A stretch of DNA of 64,000 nt from Haliscomenobacter sp033763495 (GTDB lineage: Bacteria > Bacteroidota > Bacteroidia > Chitinophagales > Saprospiraceae), in contig NZ_JANRKL010000209.1 of assembly GCF_033763495.1 (NCBI RefSeq), forward strand, positions 1-64,000, given 5' to 3'. The position numbers and the translations under genes were made by a program. A model generated the notes under the pieces. The model did no database searches. It was not told the DNA's origin and worked only from the letters and a program-made list of their open reading frames with translations. Shown in pieces: positions 17,369 to 26,478 of the stretch (within the stretch, counting starts at the first letter, position 1; every line of letters starts with the position of its first letter).

Positions 17369-19477
17369 TTAAGGCAATGCATAGGCAACGTACTGATTGC
17401 CCTTGGGAGTGCCCAATTTGGTCCCCCCGCAAGCCAGCACAATATACTGTTTACCATCAATGGCGTAAGTGGCCGGGGTAGCAAAAGCGGCAGCAGGCAA
17501 TTTGGTTTCCCAGAGTACCTTGCCCGTTCTTTTATCAAATGCCCGGAACATGCCGTCTTTGGTCGCTGCAATAAAAAGCAGGCCACTCGCCGTCACCACG
17601 GGGCCACCGTAGTTTTCTACTCCAGTGTTGCGGATTCCTTTTGCGACCAGAGTGGGTTCTTCCCCGAAGGGCACCTGCCAGAGGTATTCACCCGTATTCA
17701 AATTGATGGCACTGAGTTGACCCCAAGGTGGGCCAATGGCCGGAAGTCCTTTGCTGTCGAGGAATTTGTTGTAACCTGTACTGTAAAATGGCAATTGGAC
17801 CGGTTTTGGAGCTCCGGCTACAGCCCCTACTTCTTTTTTCTCGTCCCCAAACAGATAGGCCACCAAAGCCTGTTTTTCAGCGGAAGAAAGTGCCGGAAAG
17901 CCTGGCATCATCCCCTTGCCCGCAGTGACAATTTGGGTGACAAATTCCTTGTCCCGTTTTTTCCCAATATCCACCAAAGCAGGAAAACCACTTTTAGCAT
18001 TGCCTTTGCGGTCTATTCCGTGGCAAGAAGCACAAGTATTGAGGTACACTTTTTCGCCGGGACTTGCATTGGCCAGCAAATCGGTAGCAGGTGGTTTCAT
18101 GGTTAAAATCCAGGCCATTTCGTTGCTGTTGACGTAGAGGGTACCCTCAGGGTCGGCAGCTGCTCCACCCCACTCTGCTCCACCGTCGTAGCCGGGAAAA
18201 ATCACGGTGCCTTCGGTACTGGGAGGATCGTAAAAGCCCGTTTTGTATTTGCGGAAATTTTGCATCAACTCCTCGCGGTTTTCGGCGTAGGGGCTGATGT
18301 CATTTTCGGTCAGTGCATTGGACTGCCGTGCGTAGGGAAGCGGTAGTGTAGGCATGGGTTGGGTTTTCCAAAGCTTTTCACCTTTCAAACCTACAGTAGG
18401 CACGGGTACCTCTTTGATTGGATAAATGGGTTTGCCCGTAACCCGGTCAAACACAAACACAAAACCCTGCTTGGTCACTTGTGCTACCACGTCGATGGAT
18501 TTGCCATCTTTTTGCAGAGTCATCAAATTGGGTGGCGCAGGCATGTCACGGTCCCAAACGTCATGATGGGTCAATTGGTAATGCCAAAGGCGTTTACCCG
18601 TACGAGCATCCAGGGCCAGCAGGCAATTGGCAAACAGGTTTTGGCCCTTGCGGTTACCGCCATAAAAGTCATAACCCGCCGAGCCAGTCGGCACATACAA
18701 AATGCCCCGTTTGCGGTCGACGGACATCCCAGCCCAATTGTTGGCGGCACCAGTGTAGGTATTGAGGTAGGCGTCTTTGGGGAACGTTTTGTAGCCATAT
18801 TCACCTGGGTAAGGAATGGTGTGAAAGGTCCAGGCCAATTTGCCCGTACGTACATTGAAAGCGCGAATGTCTCCAGGGGCGGCGTCGGAGCCCTCAGAAA
18901 GCCGAACGGGCATCACGATGAGGTCTTCAAAAATGGTGCCCGGGGTGTTGGAAATGATGAATTTTTTCTGCGAAACTGCGGGTAATCCAGTGTGTAGATC
19001 GACCTTGCCTTGATCGCCAAAACTGGGGATGGGTTTACCCGTCTTGGCATCCAATGCCCAGAGGTTGGGTCCGGCGGTGTACAAAATGCGCTGCTCTTTT
19101 CCGTCCGTCCAATAAGCTACACCTCGACTGGTACTGGACCAATCTTTTAAAGGATCGCCAAAACGCCAGAGCTGTTTCCCTGTCGCAGCGTTCAATGCAA
19201 AGGCTTGTACACTTGCGCTTACGCCATACAATATCCCATCGATTACGAGTGGATTGACTTGCATTTGCCCGGAGTCGGGCAGGGAGTAGCGCCAGGCAAT
19301 TTTGAGTTGGTCGACGTTGCTCGGGGTAATGTCGACGAGTTCGGAGTAATGGTTGCGGTCGGGGCCGCCAAGGTATTCGGGCCAATCGGAACCAGCGGGA
19401 TCAGTATCCGCATTGTTCCAGGCCAGAATACTTACCAAGAGCAATCCAAGTAGGGAAAAAATAGCCAAACGTTTCAT
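17369..19477 (-). CDS. PQQ-dependent dehydrogenase with inserted cytochrome c domain
   Basis: 702-residue periplasmic quinoprotein of the glucose/alcohol dehydrogenase propeller type. Signal peptide about 1-20; propeller repeats follow (GPDRNHYSELVDITPSNVDQLKIAWRY, NLWALDAKTGKPI, THHDVWDRDMPAPP, GGAEWGGAAADP). A cytochrome c domain with CASCHG near residue 483 and axial Met candidate in GKGMMPGFPAL sits inside the propeller; the last blades resume afterwards (AINLNTGEYLWQVPFGE, MFRAFDKRTGKVLWETKLP). Electrons from the oxidised sugar or alcohol would pass through PQQ to this haem and on to the respiratory chain. Substrate is uncertain; PQQ synthesis genes are not in view. Confidence 0.9.
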   Translation of the reverse strand: MKRLAIFSLLGLLLVSILAWNNADTDPAGSDWPEYLGGPDRNHYSELVDITPSNVDQLKIAWRYSLPDSGQMQVNPLVIDGILYGVSASVQAFALNAATGKQLWRFGDPLKDWSSTSRGVAYWTDGKEQRILYTAGPNLWALDAKTGKPIPSFGDQGKVDLHTGLPAVSQKKFIISNTPGTIFEDLIVMPVRLSEGSDAAPGDIRAFNVRTGKLAWTFHTIPYPGEYGYKTFPKDAYLNTYTGAANNWAGMSVDRKRGILYVPTGSAGYDFYGGNRKGQNLFANCLLALDARTGKRLWHYQLTHHDVWDRDMPAPPNLMTLQKDGKSIDVVAQVTKQGFVFVFDRVTGKPIYPIKEVPVPTVGLKGEKLWKTQPMPTLPLPYARQSNALTENDISPYAENREELMQNFRKYKTGFYDPPSTEGTVIFPGYDGGAEWGGAAADPEGTLYVNSNEMAWILTMKPPATDLLANASPGEKVYLNTCASCHGIDRKGNAKSGFPALVDIGKKRDKEFVTQIVTAGKGMMPGFPALSSAEKQALVAYLFGDEKKEVGAVAGAPKPVQLPFYSTGYNKFLDSKGLPAIGPPWGQLSAINLNTGEYLWQVPFGEEPTLVAKGIRNTGVENYGGPVVTASGLLFIAATKDGMFRAFDKRTGKVLWETKLPAAAFATPATYAIDGKQYIVLACGGTKLGTPKGNQYVAYALP

Positions 19478-19527
19478 AGCACTTGCTTGCGAGTTGATGA
19501 AGAGAGCTGGCTAAAATAGAGTTTTTA

Positions 19528-19629
19528 GTTGAGAAAGTTGAGGAGTTGAGGCTACCGCAGTAATTTTGACCAAGACATCGTCTAAGTCGCTGCGATAGCC
19601 CCAACTTCTCAACTCCTCAACTTCTCAAC
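19528..19629. repeat. imperfect palindromic element, CTACCGCAG family
   Basis: Left arm 19528-19560 and right arm 19590-19629 pair imperfectly (one arm carries extra TTCTCAAC-type units). It begins 3 bases after the truA stop. Sequence is shared with the element at 55764-55850: GTTGAGGCTACCGCAG, AGACATCGTC, TAAGTCGCTGCG and CAACTTCTCAACTCCTCAAC. Confidence 0.75.
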
Positions 19630-19631
19630 CT

Positions 19632-20402
19632 TTACAGCAGTGTCTTAAACTCCTTACTCACCTGTTCCCCGGGAAAATAAACCCGTTCCAAAAACAGGCC
19701 TGCAGGGGGTGCAGTGTATTTTGCGGGCTCCTGGCTGGGCGCTTCGAGCCATTCTTTAAATTTTGCAGGGTCCATTCGGCCAGTGCCCACTTCCACGAGG
19801 CAGCCTACAACTCGGCGCACCATTTTCCACAAAAAATGAGAAGCAACGATGTGTACAATGACCATGTCGCCTTTTTCCACCACTTTAAGCTGTTGCAACT
19901 CCACTTTGGAGCTTTTTTCGGTCCCTTTTTCATTCGAGAAAGACTTGAAGTCGTGGAAACCCACCAGGTGTGCAGCAGCCTGATTCATCCGTTCCACATC
20001 CAAGGGGTCTTTGACCCACCACATGAAGTGTTTGCCGAAGGCATTGCGGCGGCGTGAAATTTGATAGATGTAGCTGCGCGCAATGGCATCATGGCGGGCA
20101 TGAAATTTTGGCGACACCGCATCCACGCTGATGATGTTGACATCGTGGGGCAACAGGTCATTCATTTTTTGCCGGATCAAACGCACGGGCATTTTGGAAT
20201 TCACGTCCAGGTGCGCTACTTGGCCCAGGGCATGTACCCCTGCGTCGGTGCGCCCAGAGCCATATACTTCTACCTTTTCGGTTTCAAATACTGTTTTTGC
20301 AGCCTTGATCAATAAGCCCTGAATGGAACGGGCATCTTCCTGGACTTGCCAACCTTTAAAGCGGCCACCATCGTATTCTATCGTCAGTTTAAACTTTCCC
20401 AT
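19632..20402 (-). CDS. truA: tRNA pseudouridine(38-40) synthase TruA
   Basis: 256 residues, cytoplasmic. Converts uridines 38-40 of the tRNA anticodon stem to pseudouridine. The N-terminus KLTIEYDGGRFKGWQVQ and the active-site motif GSGRTDAGVHALGQVAH (catalytic Asp) are diagnostic; HDFKSFSNEKG and FLWKMVRRVVGCLVEVGTG mark the C-terminal half. Length is normal for the family. It is transcribed from the same strand as the upstream MocR gene but with a 52-base gap. Confidence 0.95.
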   Translation of the reverse strand: MGKFKLTIEYDGGRFKGWQVQEDARSIQGLLIKAAKTVFETEKVEVYGSGRTDAGVHALGQVAHLDVNSKMPVRLIRQKMNDLLPHDVNIISVDAVSPKFHARHDAIARSYIYQISRRRNAFGKHFMWWVKDPLDVERMNQAAAHLVGFHDFKSFSNEKGTEKSSKVELQQLKVVEKGDMVIVHIVASHFLWKMVRRVVGCLVEVGTGRMDPAKFKEWLEAPSQEPAKYTAPPAGLFLERVYFPGEQVSKEFKTLL

Positions 20403-20454
20403 CCTGCAAAAATGGGGCGGGATTTAGAGGTTTTACAGCATTTCGCCCTTTTTT

Positions 20455-21912
20455 TTATAAACAGCTTTTAAAAATCTGCATGCCCCGTTCCATTTCCTCT
20501 TCATTTGCTGAAGCAAAACCCAGGCGGGTTACATTCAAATCGGGGGTATAATTGGAGGCATCGGGAATGTATAAGCCTTTTTGCAACAGCTTTTCGCGGA
20601 TTTTGCGCAAGGGAAATTCGGGATCAAATCGCGCCCAGACCGCCATACCGCCCCTAGGTTTTTCAAACTCAACAATGGAGCCCAATTCCTGGATTAGCAT
20701 TTCACAAAACAAGTCGCGCCGCTGTTGATAGGTCTTTTGCGCTTTTTTCAGGTGGCGTTTCATCTCTCCGTCCCGAAAAAGGGTGGCCGTAGCTGCTTCC
20801 AATAAATTGTCTCCTTGCCGATCCAAAATGCGGCGCAAGCGGGCCAGATTTTCAATTACCTCACTCGGCGCAGCCACGTAACCAATGCGCAGAGCGGGCG
20901 AAAAAGCCTTGCACAAAGAACCTACATATACCACGTGCCCACCCGTGTCGGCACCTGCGAGGGGAAGAATCGGATTGCTGTTGTAATGAAAATCGTAGTC
21001 GTAATCATCTTCCAGAATACAAAAATGGTATTGTTGTGCCAATTGCAGGAGGCGCAGGCGGCGCTCGGCGGGCATGGTCACGGTAGTTGGGTAGTGGTGG
21101 TGCGGGGTGACATAAACGAGGCGAACGGGCTGTTCCTGGCACAATCGTTCGATGGCGGTTACATCAATGCCCTTTTCATCTACCGGGACTTGCATCAATT
21201 TAGCACCTTGGCGTTTAAAAATCAGGTTGGCCGAACCGTATGAAATTTGCCCCACCACCACCACATCCTGCGCCTGAACGAGCAGCTGTGCAGTGAGGTA
21301 AATGGCCATGGTACTGCCGCGGGTGATCAGCACATTGTCCAATTCGATGGGCAGGCCACGGGTTTCGCGCAGGTATTTGGTCATTTGGGTGCGTAGCGAC
21401 AACTCGCCCAGGGTATCGCCATAAAAGAATAGATTTTTGCGGTAACCTTGCTGGAGTGCAGTGCGGTAGGCGCGGTTAAGGGCATCCCAGGGGGCGAGAC
21501 GCACATCGGGAAACCCATCGTCAAAGGCAAGGCTATTGCTGCCGCGCAAAATGGGCTTACTTAGGTTTGGGTCAACCTGAAAAGAGAACCCCGCTTTTTC
21601 CTTGGGGCTGGTGGCCGGGCCGGAGTTTGGGTTGAGCCGCTGGACTTTGATTTCGGGCAGTTTTTGGCTGACAAATGTCCCCTTGGCCGCCTGGGTTTCG
21701 ATCCAGCCCTGGGCCAACAGCTCATCATAAGCGGCTACAACCGTTTGCCGGTGTACCCCCAATACTTCCGCCAGGGCGCGAGTGCCTGGCAATTGCGCCC
21801 CGATCGGGATGGTGCCTTTGCGGATCTGCTCCGCCAGGCTGTTGGAGATTTGGATAAACACCGGAGCTTTAACTCCTTTGTCGATGTGGATGAGGGTAGC
21901 AAAGGGCAACAT
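20455..21912 (-). CDS. MocR-family GntR/aminotransferase-like regulator
   Basis: 485 residues from MLPFATLIHIDKGVKAPVF. N-terminal winged helix of GntR type (QIRKGTIPIGAQLPGTRALAEVLGVHRQTVVAAYDELLAQGWI), a linker, then a type I aminotransferase-fold domain with the PLP-binding lysine in YVGSLCKAFSPALRIGY. MocR proteins sense PLP or amino-acid derivatives and usually control a divergent neighbour; here that is the ABM-domain gene starting 113 bases away on the plus strand. An in-frame ATG 11 codons upstream is less consistent with family starts. Confidence 0.9.
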   Translation of the reverse strand: MLPFATLIHIDKGVKAPVFIQISNSLAEQIRKGTIPIGAQLPGTRALAEVLGVHRQTVVAAYDELLAQGWIETQAAKGTFVSQKLPEIKVQRLNPNSGPATSPKEKAGFSFQVDPNLSKPILRGSNSLAFDDGFPDVRLAPWDALNRAYRTALQQGYRKNLFFYGDTLGELSLRTQMTKYLRETRGLPIELDNVLITRGSTMAIYLTAQLLVQAQDVVVVGQISYGSANLIFKRQGAKLMQVPVDEKGIDVTAIERLCQEQPVRLVYVTPHHHYPTTVTMPAERRLRLLQLAQQYHFCILEDDYDYDFHYNSNPILPLAGADTGGHVVYVGSLCKAFSPALRIGYVAAPSEVIENLARLRRILDRQGDNLLEAATATLFRDGEMKRHLKKAQKTYQQRRDLFCEMLIQELGSIVEFEKPRGGMAVWARFDPEFPLRKIREKLLQKGLYIPDASNYTPDLNVTRLGFASANEEEMERGMQIFKSCL

Positions 21913-22024
21913 GTTGGTAATAATCTGTTCCCCCCAAAAATACAAATCTGGACTATTGATTTTTTATAAACTGGCAACTTACAGTAGTCCTTTTTACCCT
22001 ATTTTTGTTCAAAATGAATAAATC

Positions 22025-22375
22025 ATGGCTTCCAATACCGAAAAACAGCAGCCTGCACTAGCCGATACGCCCAAACCACCGTATTACGCGGTCATTTTCA
22101 GTACCACGCGCACCGAAGGCGACAATGGCTATGGCGAAATGGCAGAAAAAATGGCGCAGCTTGCAACCACCATGCCCGGATACCTGGGGGTAGAAAGCAC
22201 CCGTAATGAAATTGGCATCACCGTGTCGTACTGGAAAGACCTGGAAAGCATCAAAAACTGGAAATACCAGATGGAACACGTGGAGGCCCGGGATTTGGGA
22301 CGGGAGGTATGGTATCAGTCGTACCGCTTGCGGATTGCGAAGGTGGAGCGGGATTATGGGTTTGAGAAGCGGTGA
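22025..22375 (+). CDS. antibiotic-biosynthesis-monooxygenase (ABM) domain protein
   Basis: 116 residues, cytoplasmic. A small ferredoxin-like ABM domain: YYAVIFSTTRTEGDNGYGEMAEKMAQLATTMPGYLGVESTRNE and the closing strand ITVSYWKDLESIKNWK, with the final VWYQSYRLRIAKVERDYGF typical of the YqjZ/HmoA-like branch. It diverges from the MocR regulator and is a likely target. The reaction is unknown; related proteins are often called monooxygenases without proof. Confidence 0.8.
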   Translation: MASNTEKQQPALADTPKPPYYAVIFSTTRTEGDNGYGEMAEKMAQLATTMPGYLGVESTRNEIGITVSYWKDLESIKNWKYQMEHVEARDLGREVWYQSYRLRIAKVERDYGFEKR

Positions 22376-22435
22376 GAGGGGATATTATTAGACTTTAGGC
22401 GATTTGATTTTCAAACAATTGATGATTTTCTTTTT

Positions 22436-22505
22436 TGAGTTGAGTTCCGAATACCTGAGTAGCGAGTTTTGAAGTGAGCTACTCAGGTATTCGGAACTCA
22501 ACTCA
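22436..22505. repeat. perfect 28-bp inverted repeat
   Basis: Arms 22436-22463 and 22478-22505 are exact complements across a 14-base loop. A T run precedes the left arm, and ATTAATC then T6 follow the right arm after several bases. It lies between two plus-strand genes (ABM protein and DUF2306), 60 bases after the first stop. It could terminate transcription in both directions, but the stem is far longer than terminators need. Confidence 0.8.
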
Positions 22506-22582
22506 TTAATCTTATTTTTTGTGCCCAACAGCTCACTTTCTCCCTCAAATTTCCTATTCTTGCCTAAGAATTTCAAGCATTT

Positions 22583-23296
22583 ATGGCCAATACAGCCCAG
22601 CGGGCCACCACTTTTGACACGTTTATGGAATTGCTGCTGCTACTGGCCGCAGCAGTCATCCTTGCTTTTGCCTGCCTGATGGGCACCAAAATTGTGCCCT
22701 ACTTCAGTTTTAACCCGCTCCAGGATTTTTTGGGCACCAAAACCGACCATGTTTTGGCCAAACCCCTCTTCCAGGTTTCTTTTTACATCCACATTGCCAG
22801 CAGTTGGGTGGTGATGACTACGGGTGCCTTGCAACTCATTCCAGCGCTGTACCGCAATTGGCCTAAATTCCACCGTTGGACGGGGCGGATTTACGCTGCG
22901 GTTATTCTGGTACTGGCTTGCCCTTCGGGCTTGGGACTGGCCATTTATGCCAATGGTGGTTTGGCTGCCAAAGTAGGATTTACGCTGCAATGTATAGTTT
23001 GGTGGTTTCTGACCCTGCAAGCCTGGCGTTACGCCCGTCTGCGGCAATGGGAAAAACACGCCAATGCCATGTTGCGCAGCCTCGCTGTGACCCTGGCTGC
23101 CATGAGCCTGCGCACCGAAAGTTATTTTATGTTTTATTACCTAGGTACCAAACCCATCGAGACCTACCTGACCGTGACCTGGCTTTCCTGGGTAGGCAAT
23201 CTGTTTTTCGCCGAAATATTGATTTTTTTGGGCTGGGGCTCTTATATGATCAAAAGAATGTTCCCTCCGTCATCGTTATACCATAAATCAATGTAA
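22583..23296 (+). CDS. DUF2306 membrane protein
   Basis: 237 residues with about seven hydrophobic segments. The family mark FHRWTGRIYA is present near residue 95, preceded by HIASSWVVMTTGALQLIP; other conserved positions include the aromatic WRYARLRQWEKHANAMLRSLAVTLAAMSLR segment. DUF2306 proteins are uncharacterised inner-membrane proteins; His residues in helices suggest haem or metal binding but that is not established. The following lipoprotein gene starts 1 base after the stop, so the two are co-expressed. Confidence 0.8.
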   Translation: MANTAQRATTFDTFMELLLLLAAAVILAFACLMGTKIVPYFSFNPLQDFLGTKTDHVLAKPLFQVSFYIHIASSWVVMTTGALQLIPALYRNWPKFHRWTGRIYAAVILVLACPSGLGLAIYANGGLAAKVGFTLQCIVWWFLTLQAWRYARLRQWEKHANAMLRSLAVTLAAMSLRTESYFMFYYLGTKPIETYLTVTWLSWVGNLFFAEILIFLGWGSYMIKRMFPPSSLYHKSM

Positions 23297-23297
23297 A

Positions 23298-24170
23298 ATG
23301 AAAAAACACCTTTCTCAATTGACCTTCTTCGCAGTAGCCTTTGTGCTCTGCTTGTTTGGTTTGATGCAGTGCACCCAAAAGGCTGCCCAACAAACCGTAA
23401 AAGAAACCGAACCTACTCCACTGGTAACCCACGCTGAAGGGGCGGACACCCTGCGGGATGAAAACATTGCCGAGAGCGAAATCAAGCCCATTCAATTGAA
23501 ATGGCTCAATTCGGCAGGTATGCATTCCTTATTGGATACACTGAACTTATCGGATATTATCGTGAGCCACGACTGGGCGGAATTGGGCTTCTACGGTGAA
23601 GACCGTTACAAGATTGAGTTTTATTTCTCCGATGTCACCAAGGATGAAAAAGACCCTTTCCTCTACCACATCGTTGGAAAGAATCGGCACAAGAAAGTGG
23701 TTTCCGAATTCAAAGGCACCCTGCGCATTGATAGCCTGGCACAAATTTCCGACCCCAACCTCGATACCGAGGAGGTAGGAGACATGGGTGTACAACGCAT
23801 CTATTCCGCCAATGGGAAGTTCACCCTGGCCGAAGACAGCCTGAAAAAGTACTCTGGCCGTTTTACCGGCAAGATGCAAATGGATTTTGCTTCCTACGAC
23901 AAGGCACCAACCGAAATCTGGTTTTTCTCCGAAACCCCCAACCAGGGCAGTGGTATTCGTTATGACGGTACCTGGACGAGCTACAAAACCGGGAAATCCA
24001 AACCCGTAATCTGGTCCAAAGACCTTTTCCGCTTTGCCAATGACATCCTCAAAGATTTCTCCATCGGTGAACGCGACGTTGAAATCAACGAAAAATACCG
24101 CAAACTGGGCTGGGATAACTTTTGGGAAAATGAAGAATGGTGGGCCGAGTCGAAGAAGGTGACGATGTAA
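23298..24170 (+). CDS. lipoprotein of unknown function
   Basis: 290 residues. Signal sequence ends in LMQC, giving a lipobox around residue 26. The mature part contains no family I recognise: KPIQLKWLNSAGMHSLLDTLNLSDIIVSHDWAELGFYGEDRYKIEFYFSD is followed by alternating strands and a tryptophan-rich end (WDNFWENEEWW). Start is 1 base after the DUF2306 stop, implying a shared transcript and perhaps a shared membrane role. Confidence 0.65.
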   Translation: MKKHLSQLTFFAVAFVLCLFGLMQCTQKAAQQTVKETEPTPLVTHAEGADTLRDENIAESEIKPIQLKWLNSAGMHSLLDTLNLSDIIVSHDWAELGFYGEDRYKIEFYFSDVTKDEKDPFLYHIVGKNRHKKVVSEFKGTLRIDSLAQISDPNLDTEEVGDMGVQRIYSANGKFTLAEDSLKKYSGRFTGKMQMDFASYDKAPTEIWFFSETPNQGSGIRYDGTWTSYKTGKSKPVIWSKDLFRFANDILKDFSIGERDVEINEKYRKLGWDNFWENEEWWAESKKVTM

Positions 24171-24177
24171 GCTGTCA

Positions 24178-24227
24178 GCCGTCAGCAATCAGCCATGGGT
24201 AAAATCCCTTTGCTGGTTGCTGACGGC
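24178..24227. repeat. inverted repeat, 11-bp core
   Basis: GCCGTCAGCAA (24178-24188) pairs with TTGCTGACGGC (24217-24227), and pairing continues imperfectly inward. It begins 8 bases beyond the lipoprotein stop codon on the plus strand and precedes the antiporter gene. Confidence 0.6.
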
Positions 24228-24304
24228 TCATTTAGTAAAAAAAACAAATCTAAGGAAGACACTCAATTCCAAATTTGTAGTTTGCAGGCCAAAGTACTAG
24301 GTAA

Positions 24305-26458
24305 ATGAAAAAAAATTGGGTGCTCTACGGAATCGTCATCGCTTTTTTGGTGCTGCTTGGCTGGTGGACACTGGAACAAGGGCAGATGTTGGAGCAACCA
24401 AACAATTCAGTGGCTCCGGCATCGCATACCGCAATGCATTTTTTGGACTCCATCCGCGAAGGAATAAGCCATCCCCTGAGCATTTTTTTACTCCAAATTC
24501 TGACCATTCTAAGCGCTGCCCGCCTCTTGGGCTGGCTGATCGGCAAAATGGGGCAGCCCAGTGTAGTGGGCGAAATTGTGGCAGGAATCCTCTTAGGCCC
24601 TTCCTTGCTGGGTTGGCTTGCTCCCGATTTTTTTGGTTTTTTATTTGCCCCCAACTCCTTGGGCAATCTCCAATTAATCAGCCAATTGGGCCTGGTTTTG
24701 TTCATGTTTACAGTAGGAATGGAACTGGACTTGCGGATACTGCGCAAGTCCGCGCTTGATGTCGTTTTTATCAGTCAATCCAGCATCATCGTGCCCTACG
24801 TGGGGGGAATTTTGCTGGCCTGGATTTTGTACCAGACCTATGCCCCCGCAGGAGTGAGTTTTTTGGCTTTTGCCTTGTTTATCGGGATTGCGATGAGCAT
24901 TACCGCATTCCCGGTGTTGGCCCGAATTACCCAGGAACGAGGTTTGAACAAAACCCCTCTGGGCAGCTTGGCTTTGGCCGCAGCAGCGATCAATGATGTG
25001 TTGGCCTGGTGTATCCTGGCTGCGATAATTGCCCTGGTTCGCACCGGCCCCGCGCACAGTGCATTGTTGACGATTGGGCTTTCGGTGTTGTATGTGCTGT
25101 TTATGTTGTATGTGGTTCGCCCCTTATTGGCCAGGGTCGCCAACCGTTTTTTTAGTTATGAGACGATGAACCGCACGGTAATTGCGGTCATTTTTGCGGT
25201 TTTGTTGCTTTCGGCCCTCATGACCGAAATCATTGGCATCCATGCGCTTTTTGGTGCTTTTTTAGCGGGAGTGATCATCCCCCAAAACGAGGAATTCCGC
25301 CACGTGATCATCAATAAAATTGAAGATTTAACGGTGGTGCTTTTATTGCCACTTTTCTTTGTGTTTACCGGATTGCGCACCCAAATTGGATTGCTTAACA
25401 CCCCCGAATTGTGGCAAACCTGCGGCCTGATCATCCTTTTTGCGGTATTGGGCAAATTCATCGGCAGTGCCATACCAGCTCGAATCAGTGGGCAAAACTG
25501 GCACGACTCCCTGGCCTTGGGTGCCTTGATGAATACGCGGGGCTTAATGGAGTTGATTGTGCTCAATATTGGTTTTGACCTGGGCATTTTATCGCCTGAA
25601 GTGTTTGCCATGATGGTACTGATGGCCCTGGCGACTACTTTTATGACTGGCCCAGCATTGAATGGTTTGCACTGGTTTCAGGGTAAATTTGGAAATAAGC
25701 CGGGCATCATTCCAGCGTTGGCAGAGCAAAGCCAAAGCTCGCCTTTTCGGCTCTTGATTTCTTTTGGACAACCCAGAGCGGGCGCTCGCCTTTTGCAATT
25801 GGCACAACAATTACACATTTTGGGCGAAACACATGCCCTACATTTTACCCCCAATGCCGATATTTCTATTGCAGAGGCAGAAATTTTTGAAAAAGAGGGA
25901 TTTGAGCCCATTTTAGGTTTGGCCGACAAATATCACCTTCCCATAAAAACGCATTACAAAGCCAGCAACAACGTTCCGCAGGAAATCATCCAACACGCCA
26001 ATCGTGGGGCTTACAACCTGATGTTGATTGGTAGTTCCCGGCCCTTGTTTTCGAGTGATGAAACGGGAGGTATGGTGCAAACTTTTTTTGAAAGCATCGA
26101 TTGTTCAATTGGGGTATTGATTGACAAGGGTTTTGGCCAAATCAAAAAAGTGTTAATGGTGTATTACGATGAGCAGGATGCACATTTGTTGAAGCTACTG
26201 CACCAATGTTTTGAACGGGAAAATATGCCACAATTCAAGGTACTGAGTTACGAAGAACCTACGGAAATAGCGGCACCCTATGTAGCAAAAGGCAATTGGG
26301 TCGTACAATCCAACCTGGAGATGAGCACCTTTCGGGAATACGATCTGTTGATTTTGAGTCGCAGTTTTTGGGAAGTCATCAAATTGCAGCGCTACGAACT
26401 AATGGCCTACGCGCCCTCCATTTTGATTCTTCACCCTGGGGATGCGCCAAAGGATTGA
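24305..26458 (+). CDS. CPA2-family cation/proton antiporter with C-terminal cytoplasmic domain
   Basis: 717 residues. Residues about 50-460 form the Kef/CHX-type exchanger: GQPSVVGEIVAGILLGPSLLG, FMFTVGMELDL, SITAFPVLARITQERGL, AAAINDVLAW (the conserved Asp of the ion site), HALFGAFLAGVIIP and MNTRGLMELIVLN. An extra N-terminal helix precedes the core. The last 230 residues form two universal-stress-like alpha/beta units (SPFRLLISFGQPRAGARLL..., KKVLMVYYDEQDAHLLK...), the layout seen in plant CHX antiporters. It likely exchanges K+ or Na+ for H+ to control pH and ions. Confidence 0.88.
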   Translation: MKKNWVLYGIVIAFLVLLGWWTLEQGQMLEQPNNSVAPASHTAMHFLDSIREGISHPLSIFLLQILTILSAARLLGWLIGKMGQPSVVGEIVAGILLGPSLLGWLAPDFFGFLFAPNSLGNLQLISQLGLVLFMFTVGMELDLRILRKSALDVVFISQSSIIVPYVGGILLAWILYQTYAPAGVSFLAFALFIGIAMSITAFPVLARITQERGLNKTPLGSLALAAAAINDVLAWCILAAIIALVRTGPAHSALLTIGLSVLYVLFMLYVVRPLLARVANRFFSYETMNRTVIAVIFAVLLLSALMTEIIGIHALFGAFLAGVIIPQNEEFRHVIINKIEDLTVVLLLPLFFVFTGLRTQIGLLNTPELWQTCGLIILFAVLGKFIGSAIPARISGQNWHDSLALGALMNTRGLMELIVLNIGFDLGILSPEVFAMMVLMALATTFMTGPALNGLHWFQGKFGNKPGIIPALAEQSQSSPFRLLISFGQPRAGARLLQLAQQLHILGETHALHFTPNADISIAEAEIFEKEGFEPILGLADKYHLPIKTHYKASNNVPQEIIQHANRGAYNLMLIGSSRPLFSSDETGGMVQTFFESIDCSIGVLIDKGFGQIKKVLMVYYDEQDAHLLKLLHQCFERENMPQFKVLSYEEPTEIAAPYVAKGNWVVQSNLEMSTFREYDLLILSRSFWEVIKLQRYELMAYAPSILILHPGDAPKD

Positions 26459-26478
26459 GTTCCAATTTTCTGAGCAAA

